Positions 52,714 through 62,769 of a stretch of DNA of 64,000 nt are shown in pieces. The position numbers were made by a program, and so were the translations under genes. The first letter of the stretch is position 1; the number at the start of each line of letters is the position of its first letter. Location of the stretch: contig NZ_CP030051.1 of the NCBI RefSeq assembly GCF_004114975.1, forward strand, positions 6,324,001 to 6,388,000, read 5' to 3'. This DNA is from Bradyrhizobium guangdongense (lineage in GTDB: Bacteria > Pseudomonadota > Alphaproteobacteria > Rhizobiales > Xanthobacteraceae). Under the pieces are notes generated by a model. The model saw nothing but the letters and a program-made list of their open reading frames with translations, ran no database searches and was not told where the DNA came from.

Positions 52714-54450
52714 ATGGCCAGGACCGTCCTTTTGCGATTGCCCGAACTCGTCCGCTCCACCAGCGCGCGGCAGGTCCGGCTGGTCTGCGGAATTATCCTG
52801 TTCGCCTATGTGGTCAGCCATTTCCTCAACCACGCGCTCGGCAATATCTCGGTCGATGCGATGCAGGCCGGGGTCTATTACCACGTCGCGTTCTGGCAGT
52901 TCCTCCCGGTCGCGATCGTGTTCTACACCGCCGCCCTCACCCATATGGGTCTCGGCGTCTACGCGCTTTACCAGCGCCGCCAGTTCCGCTGGCGGACGAT
53001 CGAGCCGCTGCAGCTCTTGCTGGGGCTGAGCATCCCCGCGCTGGTGATGGCCCATGTGATCGGCATCCGGCTCGGCCAGATGCTGTACGGGCACGAGAAG
53101 CTGTATCCGCAGGAGCTTTATCTCTTTTTCGTCGTGGCGCCCGCCCGGCTCTGGACCATGACGATCCTGCTGATCGTCGCCTGGGTGCACGGCTGCATCG
53201 GCATCTATTTCTGGCTTCGGCTGAAACCGTTCTTCACCCGCGCGGCGCCCTATTTGCTGGCGGCCGCCGTACTGATTCCAACGCTGGCGCTGCTCGGCAT
53301 CTACCAGGGCGGCCGCAGCGTCGCTGCCGACAGCGAAGACGGAGACTGGCGCAAGCAAAATTACACGCAGCGCGAGGTCGGCACGTTCGCCCAGGCCGAC
53401 ACGCTCGACCGCATCACCGGCGCGCTCACCATCAGCTATATCGGGCTACTCGGCCTGGCGCTGCTCGGACGCGGCGTGCGCGGCTGGCGCGAGCGGCGCG
53501 GCGGCATGATCGCGCTGTCCTATGGCAACGGCAAGACGGTGCGCGTGCCCAAGGGGCTCTCCGTGCTGGAGGCGAGCCTGCGCCACAACGTGCCGCATGC
53601 CAGCGTCTGCGGCGGCCGCGCCCGCTGCTCGACCTGCCGCATCCGCATCATCGGCGACCACGGCGCCCTGCCCGAGCCATCGCAGCGCGAAGCTTTCGTG
53701 CTGGCCCGCGTCGGCACCGCCGATCCCTCGATCCGGCTGGCCTGCCAGCTGCGGCCGGATTGCGATCTCTCCTTCTTCCAGCTGTTCATGCCACAGATGC
53801 TGTCGGCGAACGCACAGGCGTCGTCGCCCGCGAGGATCGGCCAGGAGCGCTATCTCGTCAGCCTGTTCGTCGACATGCGCGGCTCGACGCAGCTTGCCGA
53901 GAAGCGTTTGCCGTTCGACACCGTCTTCATCGTCAATCGTTTCCTCGGCGCGGTGTCGCAGGCGGTGATCGAGAATGGCGGTCAGCCGAACCAGTTCGTC
54001 GGCGACGGCATGTTGGCCCTGTTCGGCCTCACGACCGATCCGCACACTGCGTGCCGGCAGGCTCTGAAGGCGGTGGCGGGCATCGCAACCCATGTGGACG
54101 AGCTCAACGAATTGCTGAGCCACGATCTGCGCCAGCCGATCCGCTTCGGCATCGGCGTCCATGGCGGCGAGGTCATCATCGGCGACATCGGCTATCGCGA
54201 CCACATCGTCTTCACGGCGCTTGGCGATGCCGTCAACGTCGCAGCCCGGCTTCAGGACATGACCAAAACGCTTCAGTGCGAGGCGATCGTCTCCGAGGAG
54301 GTCCGCCGCACCGCCGGCCTTCACGACGATGCGCTACCGAAGCAGGAGGTCGCGATCCGCGGCCGCGACGAGCCGATGGTGGTGCGCGTCGTTGCAGATA
54401 CCAGGACATTGTCCGCCCTCATCGCCGGCGGCGAGCGCGTCGCGGCGTAA
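52714..54450 (+). CDS. membrane-ferredoxin-adenylate cyclase fusion
   Basis: The 578-residue product has three parts. Residues 1-260 have five or six hydrophobic helices with conserved-looking histidines (SHFLNHALGN, MAHVIG, WVHGCIGIYF), like a haem-binding b-type membrane domain. Residues ~265-355 form a 2Fe-2S ferredoxin with Cys299, Cys305, Cys308 and Cys344 (CX5CX2C, adrenodoxin-like). Residues ~385-545 are a class III cyclase (SLFVDMRGST, QFVGDGMLALFG, GDAVNVAARLQ). The layout suggests cyclic nucleotide synthesis controlled by electron flow from the membrane. This reading is inference from domain order. Confidence 0.88.
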   Translation: MARTVLLRLPELVRSTSARQVRLVCGIILFAYVVSHFLNHALGNISVDAMQAGVYYHVAFWQFLPVAIVFYTAALTHMGLGVYALYQRRQFRWRTIEPLQLLLGLSIPALVMAHVIGIRLGQMLYGHEKLYPQELYLFFVVAPARLWTMTILLIVAWVHGCIGIYFWLRLKPFFTRAAPYLLAAAVLIPTLALLGIYQGGRSVAADSEDGDWRKQNYTQREVGTFAQADTLDRITGALTISYIGLLGLALLGRGVRGWRERRGGMIALSYGNGKTVRVPKGLSVLEASLRHNVPHASVCGGRARCSTCRIRIIGDHGALPEPSQREAFVLARVGTADPSIRLACQLRPDCDLSFFQLFMPQMLSANAQASSPARIGQERYLVSLFVDMRGSTQLAEKRLPFDTVFIVNRFLGAVSQAVIENGGQPNQFVGDGMLALFGLTTDPHTACRQALKAVAGIATHVDELNELLSHDLRQPIRFGIGVHGGEVIIGDIGYRDHIVFTALGDAVNVAARLQDMTKTLQCEAIVSEEVRRTAGLHDDALPKQEVAIRGRDEPMVVRVVADTRTLSALIAGGERVAA

Positions 54451-54475
54451 AGCGATCCACGCGGACAGCTGCGCT

Positions 54476-54567
54476 CCCTCTCCCGCTTGCGGGAGAGGGT
54501 ATCTCCGCAATGGGACAATCCCCCAGAGGAAAAAGCCCTCCCGGCCTCTCGCGCAAGCGGGAGAGGT
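54476..54567. repeat. paired hairpin repeats, CTCTCCCGC/GCGGGAGAG type
   Basis: The first hairpin is CCTCTCCCGCTTGCGGGAGAGG at 54477-54498. The second, at 54553-54567, has GCAAGCGGGAGAGG with a matching left arm CCTCTCGCG nearby. It lies between the cyclase and sorA genes and may end the cyclase transcript. Confidence 0.6.
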
Positions 54568-54728
54568 GAAGCAAGAATCATCACCGCGTAACACCGGCCT
54601 GTTGCAGCGCAGCGGCATGGGCTTGCTGCGAAAGCACGAATTGACTTCAACCTGATGGTTGAGACAGATGAGCGCAGGTCTTGCGGTGATGACCGCGAGG
54701 CAACGAAAAGCTCCGGGAGGAGACCTGA

Positions 54729-55928
54729 ATGTTCGACCGACGCGACCTGCTCAAAGGAGCGGGCCTTGCCGCCATGGCGGCCACACTGAATTCCACCAAG
54801 GCCCTGGCACTCGAGACCGTGACGCTGCCGTTCGGCAATGGCGAGCGGCCACTGGTGAAATATCCGCAGAAGCGGCCGATGATCGGGCTCACCAGCCGTC
54901 CGCCGCAGCTCGAGACGCCGTTTGCAATCTTCAACGACGGCCCGATCACGCCGAACAACGCGTTCTTCGTGCGCTATCACCTCGCCGGCCTGCCCTACGA
55001 TCTCGACCCCGATAAGTTCACGCTCGAGGTCAAGGGCAAGGTCGACAAGCCGCTCAAACTGTCGCTGAAGGACATCAAGAAGATGAAGGCGACCGAGATC
55101 GTCGCCGTCACGCAATGTTCCGGCAACAGCCGCGGCTTCTTCGAGCCGCGGGTCGCCGGTGGCCAGCTCGCCAATGGCGCGATGGGCAATGCGCGCTGGC
55201 GCGGCGTGTCGCTCAAGACCGTGCTCGACATGGCGGGCGTGCAGGCCGGCGCCAAGCAGGTCGTCTTCGGCGGCATGGACGGTCCGGTCATCGACAAGAC
55301 GCCTGACTTCGCCAAGGCGCTGGATCTCGCCCACGCCGCCGATGGCGAGGTGATGCTGGCCTATGGCATGAACGGCGAGGATCTGCCGTTCCTCAACGGC
55401 TTCCCGCTGCGCCTGGTCGTACCAGGTTATTACGGCACCTACTGGGTCAAACACCTCAACGAGATCACCGTCATCGACGGCGTCTATGACGGCTTCTGGA
55501 TGAAGTCGGCCTACCGGATTCCTGACACCCCGGACAATTCGGTCGAGCCCGGCACGACACCGAAAGCGACGATCCCGATCAACCGCTTCACCATCCGCTC
55601 CTTCATCACCAACGTGCCTGATGGCGCCAAGCTGAAGGCCGGACGGACGACGCTGCGTGGCATCGCCTTCGACGGCGGCAAGGGCATCAAAGACGTCTCG
55701 GTCTCCACCGACGGCGGCAAGACCTGGGCCTCGGCCAGGCTCGGCAAGGACCTCGGCAATTACTCGTTCCGGGAATGGAAGCTACCGGTGAAGCTTGCGG
55801 CTGGAGAGGTCGAGCTCAAGGTGCGCGCCACCAGCAATTCCGGAGAGACACAGCCGGACACGCCGCGCTGGAACCCTGCGGGCTATTTGCGCAACGTCGT
55901 CGAAACCGTCCGCGTCAACGTGGCCTGA
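54729..55928 (+). CDS. sorA: sulfite dehydrogenase molybdenum subunit SorA
   Basis: The 399-residue product has a twin-arginine leader (FDRRDLLKGAGLAAM), a sulfite-oxidase fold with the Mo-ligating Cys130 in AVTQCSGNSRGFF, RWRGVSLKTVLD and the dimerisation domain at the C-terminus. With the monohaem cytochrome encoded next, it forms the periplasmic SorAB that oxidises sulfite to sulfate and passes electrons to the respiratory chain. The start follows GGAGGAGACCTGA. Co-transcription with sorB is likely. Confidence 0.92.
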   Translation: MFDRRDLLKGAGLAAMAATLNSTKALALETVTLPFGNGERPLVKYPQKRPMIGLTSRPPQLETPFAIFNDGPITPNNAFFVRYHLAGLPYDLDPDKFTLEVKGKVDKPLKLSLKDIKKMKATEIVAVTQCSGNSRGFFEPRVAGGQLANGAMGNARWRGVSLKTVLDMAGVQAGAKQVVFGGMDGPVIDKTPDFAKALDLAHAADGEVMLAYGMNGEDLPFLNGFPLRLVVPGYYGTYWVKHLNEITVIDGVYDGFWMKSAYRIPDTPDNSVEPGTTPKATIPINRFTIRSFITNVPDGAKLKAGRTTLRGIAFDGGKGIKDVSVSTDGGKTWASARLGKDLGNYSFREWKLPVKLAAGEVELKVRATSNSGETQPDTPRWNPAGYLRNVVETVRVNVA

Positions 55929-55939
55929 GGAGAATGATC

Positions 55940-56248
55940 ATGCAGCGCACCGTTCTCAGCGCCATCGCGCTCGCCGCCGCCGCATTGGTCGGGTCGGCCA
56001 TCGCCGCCCCGATCAATTACAAGACACCGGATGAGACCGCAGCCTTCAGGCCCGGGCCAAATCTCGAAGTGGTGCAGGGCAATTGCGCCGCCTGCCATTC
56101 GTCCGACTACATCGCGACCCAGCCGCCGATGAAGGACAAGAAAGCCTTCTGGCAGGCCGAGGTGACCAAGATGATCAAGGTCTACGGCGCGCCGATCGCC
56201 GAGGGCGACGTCGGCAAGATCGTCGACTATCTGGCCGCGACTTATTGA
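55940..56248 (+). CDS. sorB: sulfite dehydrogenase cytochrome c subunit SorB
   Basis: The 102-residue product has a signal peptide (residues 1-22, ending AIA) and one CXXCH haem site (Cys49, Cys52, His53 in GNCAACH). A methionine near 64 (PPMKD) is the likely sixth ligand. It takes electrons from SorA. The ATG at 55940 is eight bases after the GAGGAG site; an ATG at 55934 is too close to it. Confidence 0.9.
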   Translation: MQRTVLSAIALAAAALVGSAIAAPINYKTPDETAAFRPGPNLEVVQGNCAACHSSDYIATQPPMKDKKAFWQAEVTKMIKVYGAPIAEGDVGKIVDYLAATY

Positions 56249-56444
56249 CGGCATCAGGGCCAATTGACCGCGAAACGGGCAAATCCGGCAAAAACGCCGC
56301 GAAGTTGAGCGAATTTCGGTAAAATGCGGATGTGGTTTGATCTACCAAGCCCGCCACATTCCGCGTATCCTGTAGAACCGAACCGGCTGGTTGGCGGGGA
56401 CTAGCGGTTCGTGATCTCGGAGGAAGACCCGCGGAGAAGACGTG

Positions 56445-56645
56445 ATGCCCAAAGGTACGGTCAAGTGGTTCAACCCGACGAAGGGTTATGGATTTATCCA
56501 GCCTGCGTCGGGCGGCAAGGATGTGTTCGTGCATATCTCGGCAGTGCAGAAAGCCGGCCTGTCCTCGCTCAACGAGGGACAGACGGTTGAATATGAAGAG
56601 ATCGCAAACCGGGGCAAGACGTCCGCAGAGAACCTCAAAGTATAA
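56445..56645 (+). CDS. cspA: cold shock protein (CspA family)
   Basis: The 66-residue product starts [20 protein letters not shown] and has both RNP motifs (KGYGFIQP and VFVHISAV). It binds single-stranded nucleic acid. The upstream ~200 bases to sorB are free of genes and may include a regulated leader. GGAG lies upstream of GTGATG; the ATG is used here. Compare the paralogue at 17300, which has no ATG at this position. Confidence 0.93.
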   Translation: MPKGTVKWFNPTKGYGFIQPASGGKDVFVHISAVQKAGLSSLNEGQTVEYEEIANRGKTSAENLKV

Positions 56646-56664
56646 GCCCGCCAGCCTTTGCTGC

Positions 56665-56685
56665 CTCCCGGATCTCATCCGGGAG
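56665..56685 (+). terminator. hairpin after the cold shock gene
   Basis: CTCCCGGAT and ATCCGGGAG with a three-base loop form a nine-base stem, 19 bases after the stop. It is followed by A rather than T residues, so it is at best a weak or Rho-assisted terminator. Confidence 0.45.
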
Positions 56686-56814
56686 TGAGGCCAAAAAAAA
56701 TTAGAAGACGATCAGTGCATTCGACGACAGGCGTTGCGACTGCACGCGAAAGGCTTTTTGCCTGGAGAGATCGCCGATCAACCCCACAGCAACGACAATC
56801 GCGACCGCATGTGG

Positions 56815-57276
56815 TCAGCCCACCGGCAACGGTGCGTCGCGCTTGATCTCCTCCATCACCGCATAGGTGCGCGTCTCGCGCACGCCCGGCATCGACAGCA
56901 GGGTCTCGCCGAGGAAGCGCCGATACGCGGTCATGTCCGCCAGCCGCGCCTTCACCAGATAGTCGAAGCCGCCTGCAACCATGTGACACTCCAGCACTTC
57001 GGGCGCGAGCTTCACCGCGCGCGCAAAGCGCTCGAAATTGTCGGGCGTGGTCTTGTCGAGCAGCACCTCGACGAACACGAGCAAGCCTAGCCCGAGCCGG
57101 TGCGGATTGAGGCGCGCGCCATAGCCTTCGACAAAGCCCTCGCGCTGCAACCGCTTCAGCCGCTCGCCGATTGACGTCGGCGACAGGCCGATGCGCTCGG
57201 CGAGCTCGACATTGGCGATTCGCCCATCCTCCTGCAAAATGGCGAGGATTTTCCGGTCAATGCGATCGAGATCCAT
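56815..57276 (-). CDS. putR: Lrp/AsnC-family regulator of proline catabolism (PutR type)
   Basis: The 153-residue product has the Lrp HTH (AILQEDGRIANVELAERIGL, then SPTSIGERLKRLQREGFV) and the RAM ligand domain. It is divergent from putA, and the space between carries Lrp-like sites, so it is probably the PutR activator of putA responding to proline. The ATG start is 113 bases from the putA start. Confidence 0.9.
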   Translation of the reverse strand: MDLDRIDRKILAILQEDGRIANVELAERIGLSPTSIGERLKRLQREGFVEGYGARLNPHRLGLGLLVFVEVLLDKTTPDNFERFARAVKLAPEVLECHMVAGGFDYLVKARLADMTAYRRFLGETLLSMPGVRETRTYAVMEEIKRDAPLPVG

Positions 57277-57297
57277 ATTTTATCCGGTTATACAGCT

Positions 57298-57338
57298 CCT
57301 TACTTTAATTTCGTAAGGCAAATCAGATAATTTGTCTA
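57298..57338. promoter_or_regulatory. Lrp-type operators between putR and putA
   Basis: Two elements are seen. CCTTAC and GTAAGG form an inverted repeat with nine bases between (57298-57318). CAGATAATTTGTCTA (57324-57338) matches the 15-base Lrp consensus in 13 positions and is itself palindromic. Their place in the divergent region supports binding by PutR. Confidence 0.65.
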
Positions 57339-57389
57339 TCGAACCACGGTCGCGCGGGTCTTATCCTGATCTCAGCTACAGGACACGCC

Positions 57390-60389
57390 ATGCCAAACCT
57401 CCCGCCCCCCTTCTCTGCCCCCTACGCGCCTGATGACGCCGACATCGCTGCGCGCCTCTTTCCGTTGGTGCATCTCAGCCCAGCGCAGGAAGCCCGGATC
57501 GACCGCACGGCAACGCGGCTGATTGAGGCGATCCGCAAGCGCGACGACCGGCTCGGCGGGGTCGAGGACATGCTGCGCGAGTTCGCGCTCTCCACCAAGG
57601 AGGGCCTTGCGCTGATGGTGCTGGCCGAGGCGCTGCTGCGCGTGCCGGATGCCCGCACCGCCGACCAGTTCATCGAGGACAAGCTCGGCGAGGGTGACTT
57701 CATCCATCACGAGACCAAGTCCACGGCGTTCCTGGTCAACGCCTCGGCCTGGGCGCTTGGTCTCTCCGCGCGGGTGATCCAGCCCGGCGAAACGCCCGAC
57801 GGCACCATCGGCCGGCTGGTAAAGCGGCTGGGCGCGCCGGCAGTGCGCACCGCCACGCGCCAGGCGATGCGGCTGATGGGCAATCATTTCGTGCTGGGCG
57901 AGACCATCGAGCAGGCGCTGGAGCGAGGCAAGCCGCGCTCTGGTCAGAAGTCGCGCTACTCCTTCGACATGCTCGGCGAAGGCGCGCGCACGGCGGCGGA
58001 TGCGCGACGCTATTTCGACGCCTATGCGAGCGCCATCGAGACGATCGGCAAGGCTGCGGGCAACCATCCCCTGCCCGACCGCCCAGGTATCTCCGTCAAA
58101 CTCTCGGCGCTGCATCCGCGCTTCGAGGCGATCAGCCGCGACCGCGTGATGCGCGAACTGGTGCCGCAGTTGCTGGATCTTGCGCGGCGCGCCAAGGCGT
58201 ATGACCTCAACTTCACGGTCGATGCCGAGGAGGCCGACCGGCTGGAGCTGTCGCTCGACGTCATCGCGGCAACGCTGGCCGATGCCTCGCTCAAAGGCTG
58301 GGACGGTTTTGGCCTTGCGATCCAGACCTATCAGAAGCGCGCCAGCGCGGTGATCGAATACGTCCACGAGCTGGCCCGCGCGCATGATCGCAAGCTGATG
58401 GTGCGTCTGGTCAAGGGCGCCTATTGGGACACCGAGATCAAGCGCGCGCAGGAGCGCGGGCTCGACGGCTATCCGGTGTTCACCCGCAAGGCGATGACGG
58501 ATCTGAACTACGTCGCCTGCGCATCGAAGCTCTTGGGACTGCGCCCGCGCATATTTCCTCAATCTGCCACCCACAACGCGCTCACCGTCGCAACGGTGCT
58601 GGAGCTCGCGGGCGAGAGCGGCGGCTTCGAATTCCAGCGCCTGCACGGCATGGGCGAAGCGCTCTACGAGCAGCTCGCCAGGGATCACCCCGAGATCGCC
58701 TATCGCACCTATGCCCCGGTCGGCAGCCATCGCGATTTGCTCGCCTATCTGGTGCGCCGACTGCTCGAAAACGGCGCCAACTCCTCCTTCGTGGCGCAGG
58801 CCGCCGATTATCGCGTGCCGGTGCCGGCGCTGTTGAAGCGCCCGGTCGATCTCATCGTCCGTCCGGATCACGCCCATCACGCCAGGATCCCGTTGCCGGG
58901 CGATCTGTTCGCGCCCGAGCGGCATAATTCAGCCGGCATCGAGTTCGGCGAGCGCACGGCGCTCGACCGGCTGCTCGCCGACGTCAAGGCTGCGACTCCC
59001 GACCTAAAGCCGGTCCCCGACGCCACGCCCGAACAGGCGGGCGCGGCGGTCGTCGCGGCCCGCGCCGGCTTTGCCGGATGGAGCCGGACGCCGGCCTGGA
59101 CGCGCGCGGCGGCGCTGGAGCAGGCCGCGCATCTGCTGGAGAGCCGCAGCGCACAGTACATCGCGCTGCTTCAGCGCGAAGGCGGCAAGACGCTTGACGA
59201 TGCGCTCTCCGAGCTGCGCGAAGCCGCCGATTTCTGCCGCTATTATGCAGCTCAGGGCCGAAAACTGTTCGGCAGCGAGACAGCGATGCCGGGCCCGACC
59301 GGCGAGAGCAACACGCTCGCGCTGCGCGGCCGCGGCGTCTTCATCGCGATCTCGCCATGGAATTTTCCGCTGGCGATTTTCCTCGGACAGGTCACCGCGG
59401 CGCTGATGGCCGGCAACAGCGTCGTGGCCAAGCCTGCCGAGCAGACGCCGCGCATCGCACGCGAGGCTGTCGCGCTGCTGCACGAGGCAGGTATCCCGAG
59501 AAGCGCGCTGCATCTCGTCACCGGCGACGGCCGCATCGGCGCGGCGCTCACCGCGCAGCCTGACATCGCTGGCGTCGTCTTCACCGGCTCGACCGAGGTC
59601 GCCCGTCACATCAACCGGACGCTCGCCGCCAAGGACGGGCCGATCGTGCCGCTGATCGCGGAGACCGGCGGCATCAACGCCATGATCGCGGATGCGACCG
59701 CGCTGCCCGAGCAGGTTGCCGACGACGTCGTGACCTCAGCGTTCCGCTCCGCCGGCCAGCGCTGCTCGGCGCTGCGGCTCTTGTTCGTGCAGGAGGACGT
59801 CGCCGACCGCATGATCGAGATGATCGCGGGGGCCGCGCGCGAGCTCAAGATCGGCGATCCCGCAGATGTCGCTACCCATGTCGGGCCAGTGATCGACAAC
59901 GAGGCCAAGCAGCGGCTCGATGCCCACATCGCGCGGATGAAAAGCGAGGCCCGGCTGCATTTTGCGGGCACAGCTCCGCAGGGCTGCTTCGTCGCGCCTC
60001 ACATCTTCGAACTGAGGGATGCCGGCCAGCTCACCGAGGAGGTGTTCGGCCCGATCCTGCATGTGGTGCGCTACCGCGCCGAGACGCTCGGACACGTGCT
60101 GCAGGCGATCGAGCGCACTGCTTACGCACTGACGCTTGGAGTCCACTCGCGCATCGACGACACGATTGAGGCCATCATCGACCGCGTCCAGGTCGGCAAC
60201 ATCTACGTCAATCGCAACATGATCGGCGCCGTGGTCGGCGTGCAGCCGTTCGGCGGCAATGGCCTGTCCGGAACAGGTCCCAAGGCCGGCGGCCCGCACT
60301 ATCTCGCACGCTTCGCCACCGAGCAGACCGTGACCATCAACACCGCCGCGGCCGGCGGCAACGCTGCGCTGCTTGCGGGAGAGGAGTAA
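57390..60389 (+). CDS. putA: bifunctional proline dehydrogenase/P5C dehydrogenase PutA
   Basis: The 999-residue product has the FAD-binding PRODH barrel at ~90-480 (LMVRLVKGAYWDTEIKRAQE, then RIFPQSATHNALT and QRLHGMGEALYE). The P5C dehydrogenase domain at ~500-990 has the catalytic Cys792 in SAGQRCSALR and the Glu in LIAETGGINAM. It turns proline into glutamate with channelling of the intermediate. No ribbon-helix-helix DNA-binding domain is present, in contrast to the enterobacterial PutA, so control lies with the divergent Lrp-type gene. The start is at 57390. Confidence 0.97.
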   Translation: MPNLPPPFSAPYAPDDADIAARLFPLVHLSPAQEARIDRTATRLIEAIRKRDDRLGGVEDMLREFALSTKEGLALMVLAEALLRVPDARTADQFIEDKLGEGDFIHHETKSTAFLVNASAWALGLSARVIQPGETPDGTIGRLVKRLGAPAVRTATRQAMRLMGNHFVLGETIEQALERGKPRSGQKSRYSFDMLGEGARTAADARRYFDAYASAIETIGKAAGNHPLPDRPGISVKLSALHPRFEAISRDRVMRELVPQLLDLARRAKAYDLNFTVDAEEADRLELSLDVIAATLADASLKGWDGFGLAIQTYQKRASAVIEYVHELARAHDRKLMVRLVKGAYWDTEIKRAQERGLDGYPVFTRKAMTDLNYVACASKLLGLRPRIFPQSATHNALTVATVLELAGESGGFEFQRLHGMGEALYEQLARDHPEIAYRTYAPVGSHRDLLAYLVRRLLENGANSSFVAQAADYRVPVPALLKRPVDLIVRPDHAHHARIPLPGDLFAPERHNSAGIEFGERTALDRLLADVKAATPDLKPVPDATPEQAGAAVVAARAGFAGWSRTPAWTRAAALEQAAHLLESRSAQYIALLQREGGKTLDDALSELREAADFCRYYAAQGRKLFGSETAMPGPTGESNTLALRGRGVFIAISPWNFPLAIFLGQVTAALMAGNSVVAKPAEQTPRIAREAVALLHEAGIPRSALHLVTGDGRIGAALTAQPDIAGVVFTGSTEVARHINRTLAAKDGPIVPLIAETGGINAMIADATALPEQVADDVVTSAFRSAGQRCSALRLLFVQEDVADRMIEMIAGAARELKIGDPADVATHVGPVIDNEAKQRLDAHIARMKSEARLHFAGTAPQGCFVAPHIFELRDAGQLTEEVFGPILHVVRYRAETLGHVLQAIERTAYALTLGVHSRIDDTIEAIIDRVQVGNIYVNRNMIGAVVGVQPFGGNGLSGTGPKAGGPHYLARFATEQTVTINTAAAGGNAALLAGEE

Positions 60390-60505
60390 GGCCCTGCGCC
60401 CGATACCGTTGCATCCCGCCAAAACATCGGTCTAATGGCTCCCACGACGTGCCCGCGCCAATTCCAGCCGGCGGGAAACAACAAGAGCGAGGGAGCAACG
60501 CCGCG

Positions 60506-61711
<1,206 letters not shown>

Positions 61712-61730
61712 CGACGCACTGCTCTCGACC

Positions 61731-61812
61731 CGTCATTGCGAGCGCAGCGAAGCAATCCAGAATCCCACCGCGGATGCATTGCTGGATTGCTTCGCTGCGC
61801 TCGCAATGACGG
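61731..61812. repeat. dispersed palindrome, type B, complete
   Basis: CGTCATTGCGAGCGCAGCGA continuing to AGCAATCCAG pairs with CTGGATTGCTTCGCTGCGCT continuing to CGCAATGACG. It is close to the copy at 43414-43500. It may be transcribed as the terminal hairpin of the CoA-transferase gene. Confidence 0.8.
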
Positions 61813-61866
61813 GGTAGAACCATGTCGGTATAGTCATCGGCAAAACACGGAATGCCGCGAGGTCCC

Positions 61867-62514
61867 ATGCCCGCTTATCGCCTGCACTACTTCCCTGAAT
61901 CCGGCAACAGCTACAAGCTGGCGCTGATGCTCACGCTTTGCGGCGAGACGTTCGAGCCTGTGTGGACCGATTTCGGCGGCGGAGTCACGCGCACGGCGGA
62001 ATGGCGCCGGAACGTGAACGAGATGGGCGAAATTCCCGTGCTCGAGGTCGACGGCGTGAAGATGACGCAGACCGCACCCCTCCTGCTCAAGCTGGCCGAA
62101 CAATACGGCCGCTTCGGCGCCGAGACGGAAGCCGAACAATTCGAGCTGCTGCGCTGGCTGTTCTGGGACAATCACAAGCTCACCGGCTACATGGCGACCT
62201 ACCGCTTCATGCGGGCCTTCACCGAGAAGAACGATCCGCAGGTGCTGAAGCACTTTCGCCGGCGGCTCGACGATTTCCTCGGCATTCTCGACGGCCATCT
62301 CCAGCACAACGCGTTCGCGATCGGCGCCAAGCCGACCATCGCCGATATCTCGATGATGGCTTATCTGCACTATCCTGATGACGAGCACGGCTTTGATTTC
62401 GCGGAAAGCCATCCCGCCATCCACGCCTGGCTCGGCCGCATGGCCGCGCTGCCGGGCTGGAAGCCGGCCTACGAGCTCTTGCCCGGAAAACGGATGACGA
62501 ACTACGCGAAGTGA
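61867..62514 (+). CDS. glutathione S-transferase family protein
   Basis: The 215-residue product has the thioredoxin-like N-terminal domain (YRLHYFPESGNSYKLALMLT, then EIPVLEVDGVKMTQTAPLLL, with the cis-Pro and Thr/Gln of the glutathione site) and the helical C-terminal domain with AIGAKPTIADISM. A Ser or Asn near residue 12 is the likely thiol-activating residue. The substrate is unknown. An ATG 15 bases upstream is also in frame. Confidence 0.85.
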   Translation: MPAYRLHYFPESGNSYKLALMLTLCGETFEPVWTDFGGGVTRTAEWRRNVNEMGEIPVLEVDGVKMTQTAPLLLKLAEQYGRFGAETEAEQFELLRWLFWDNHKLTGYMATYRFMRAFTEKNDPQVLKHFRRRLDDFLGILDGHLQHNAFAIGAKPTIADISMMAYLHYPDDEHGFDFAESHPAIHAWLGRMAALPGWKPAYELLPGKRMTNYAK

Positions 62515-62523
62515 GAGCGGCTA

Positions 62524-62688
62524 TTATCTCAGCGCCAGCCAGCCGAGCGTGAACAGGATTCCGCAGATGATGACCGCCGCCGCGACAGCCGAGGCGCTGA
62601 CGCGGACGCTGCCGGCGACCTGCTTGGCTTCCTCATTCTGCGCGATCTCGCGATTGCGCTCCTTGTTGGCTTCGCTGGTGTCCGTCAT
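62524..62688 (-). CDS. 54-residue single-pass membrane protein
   Basis: The N-terminal ~25 residues are charged and polar (MTDTSEANKERNREIAQNEE). One hydrophobic helix follows (SAVAAAVIICGILFTLGWLA), ending in LALR. It is probably an inner-membrane protein with the N-terminus inside. No function is known. A convergent position with the glutathione transferase gene (nine bases between stops) and the clear amphipathic-to-hydrophobic plan support it; the ribosome site is weak. Confidence 0.5.
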   Translation of the reverse strand: MTDTSEANKERNREIAQNEEAKQVAGSVRVSASAVAAAVIICGILFTLGWLALR

Positions 62689-62720
62689 GGGTCATCCGAA
62701 CCGGTTGGGTCGCTTGATTT

Positions 62721-62769
62721 GCGCATGATCTGATCGGAAAACCGCTACACACTTTTCCGGATCATGCGC
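62721..62769. repeat. dispersed palindrome, type A
   Basis: GCGCATGATC and GATCATGCGC form perfect ten-base ends of a 49-base element with inner CGGAAAA and TTTTCCG arms. It resembles 20744-20790. It touches the stop codon of the next minus-strand gene. Confidence 0.75.

Noticed and set aside
57372..58925. 517-codon minus-strand frame inside putA
   Set aside because: It is antisense to the PRODH domain of putA and has no motif of its own.
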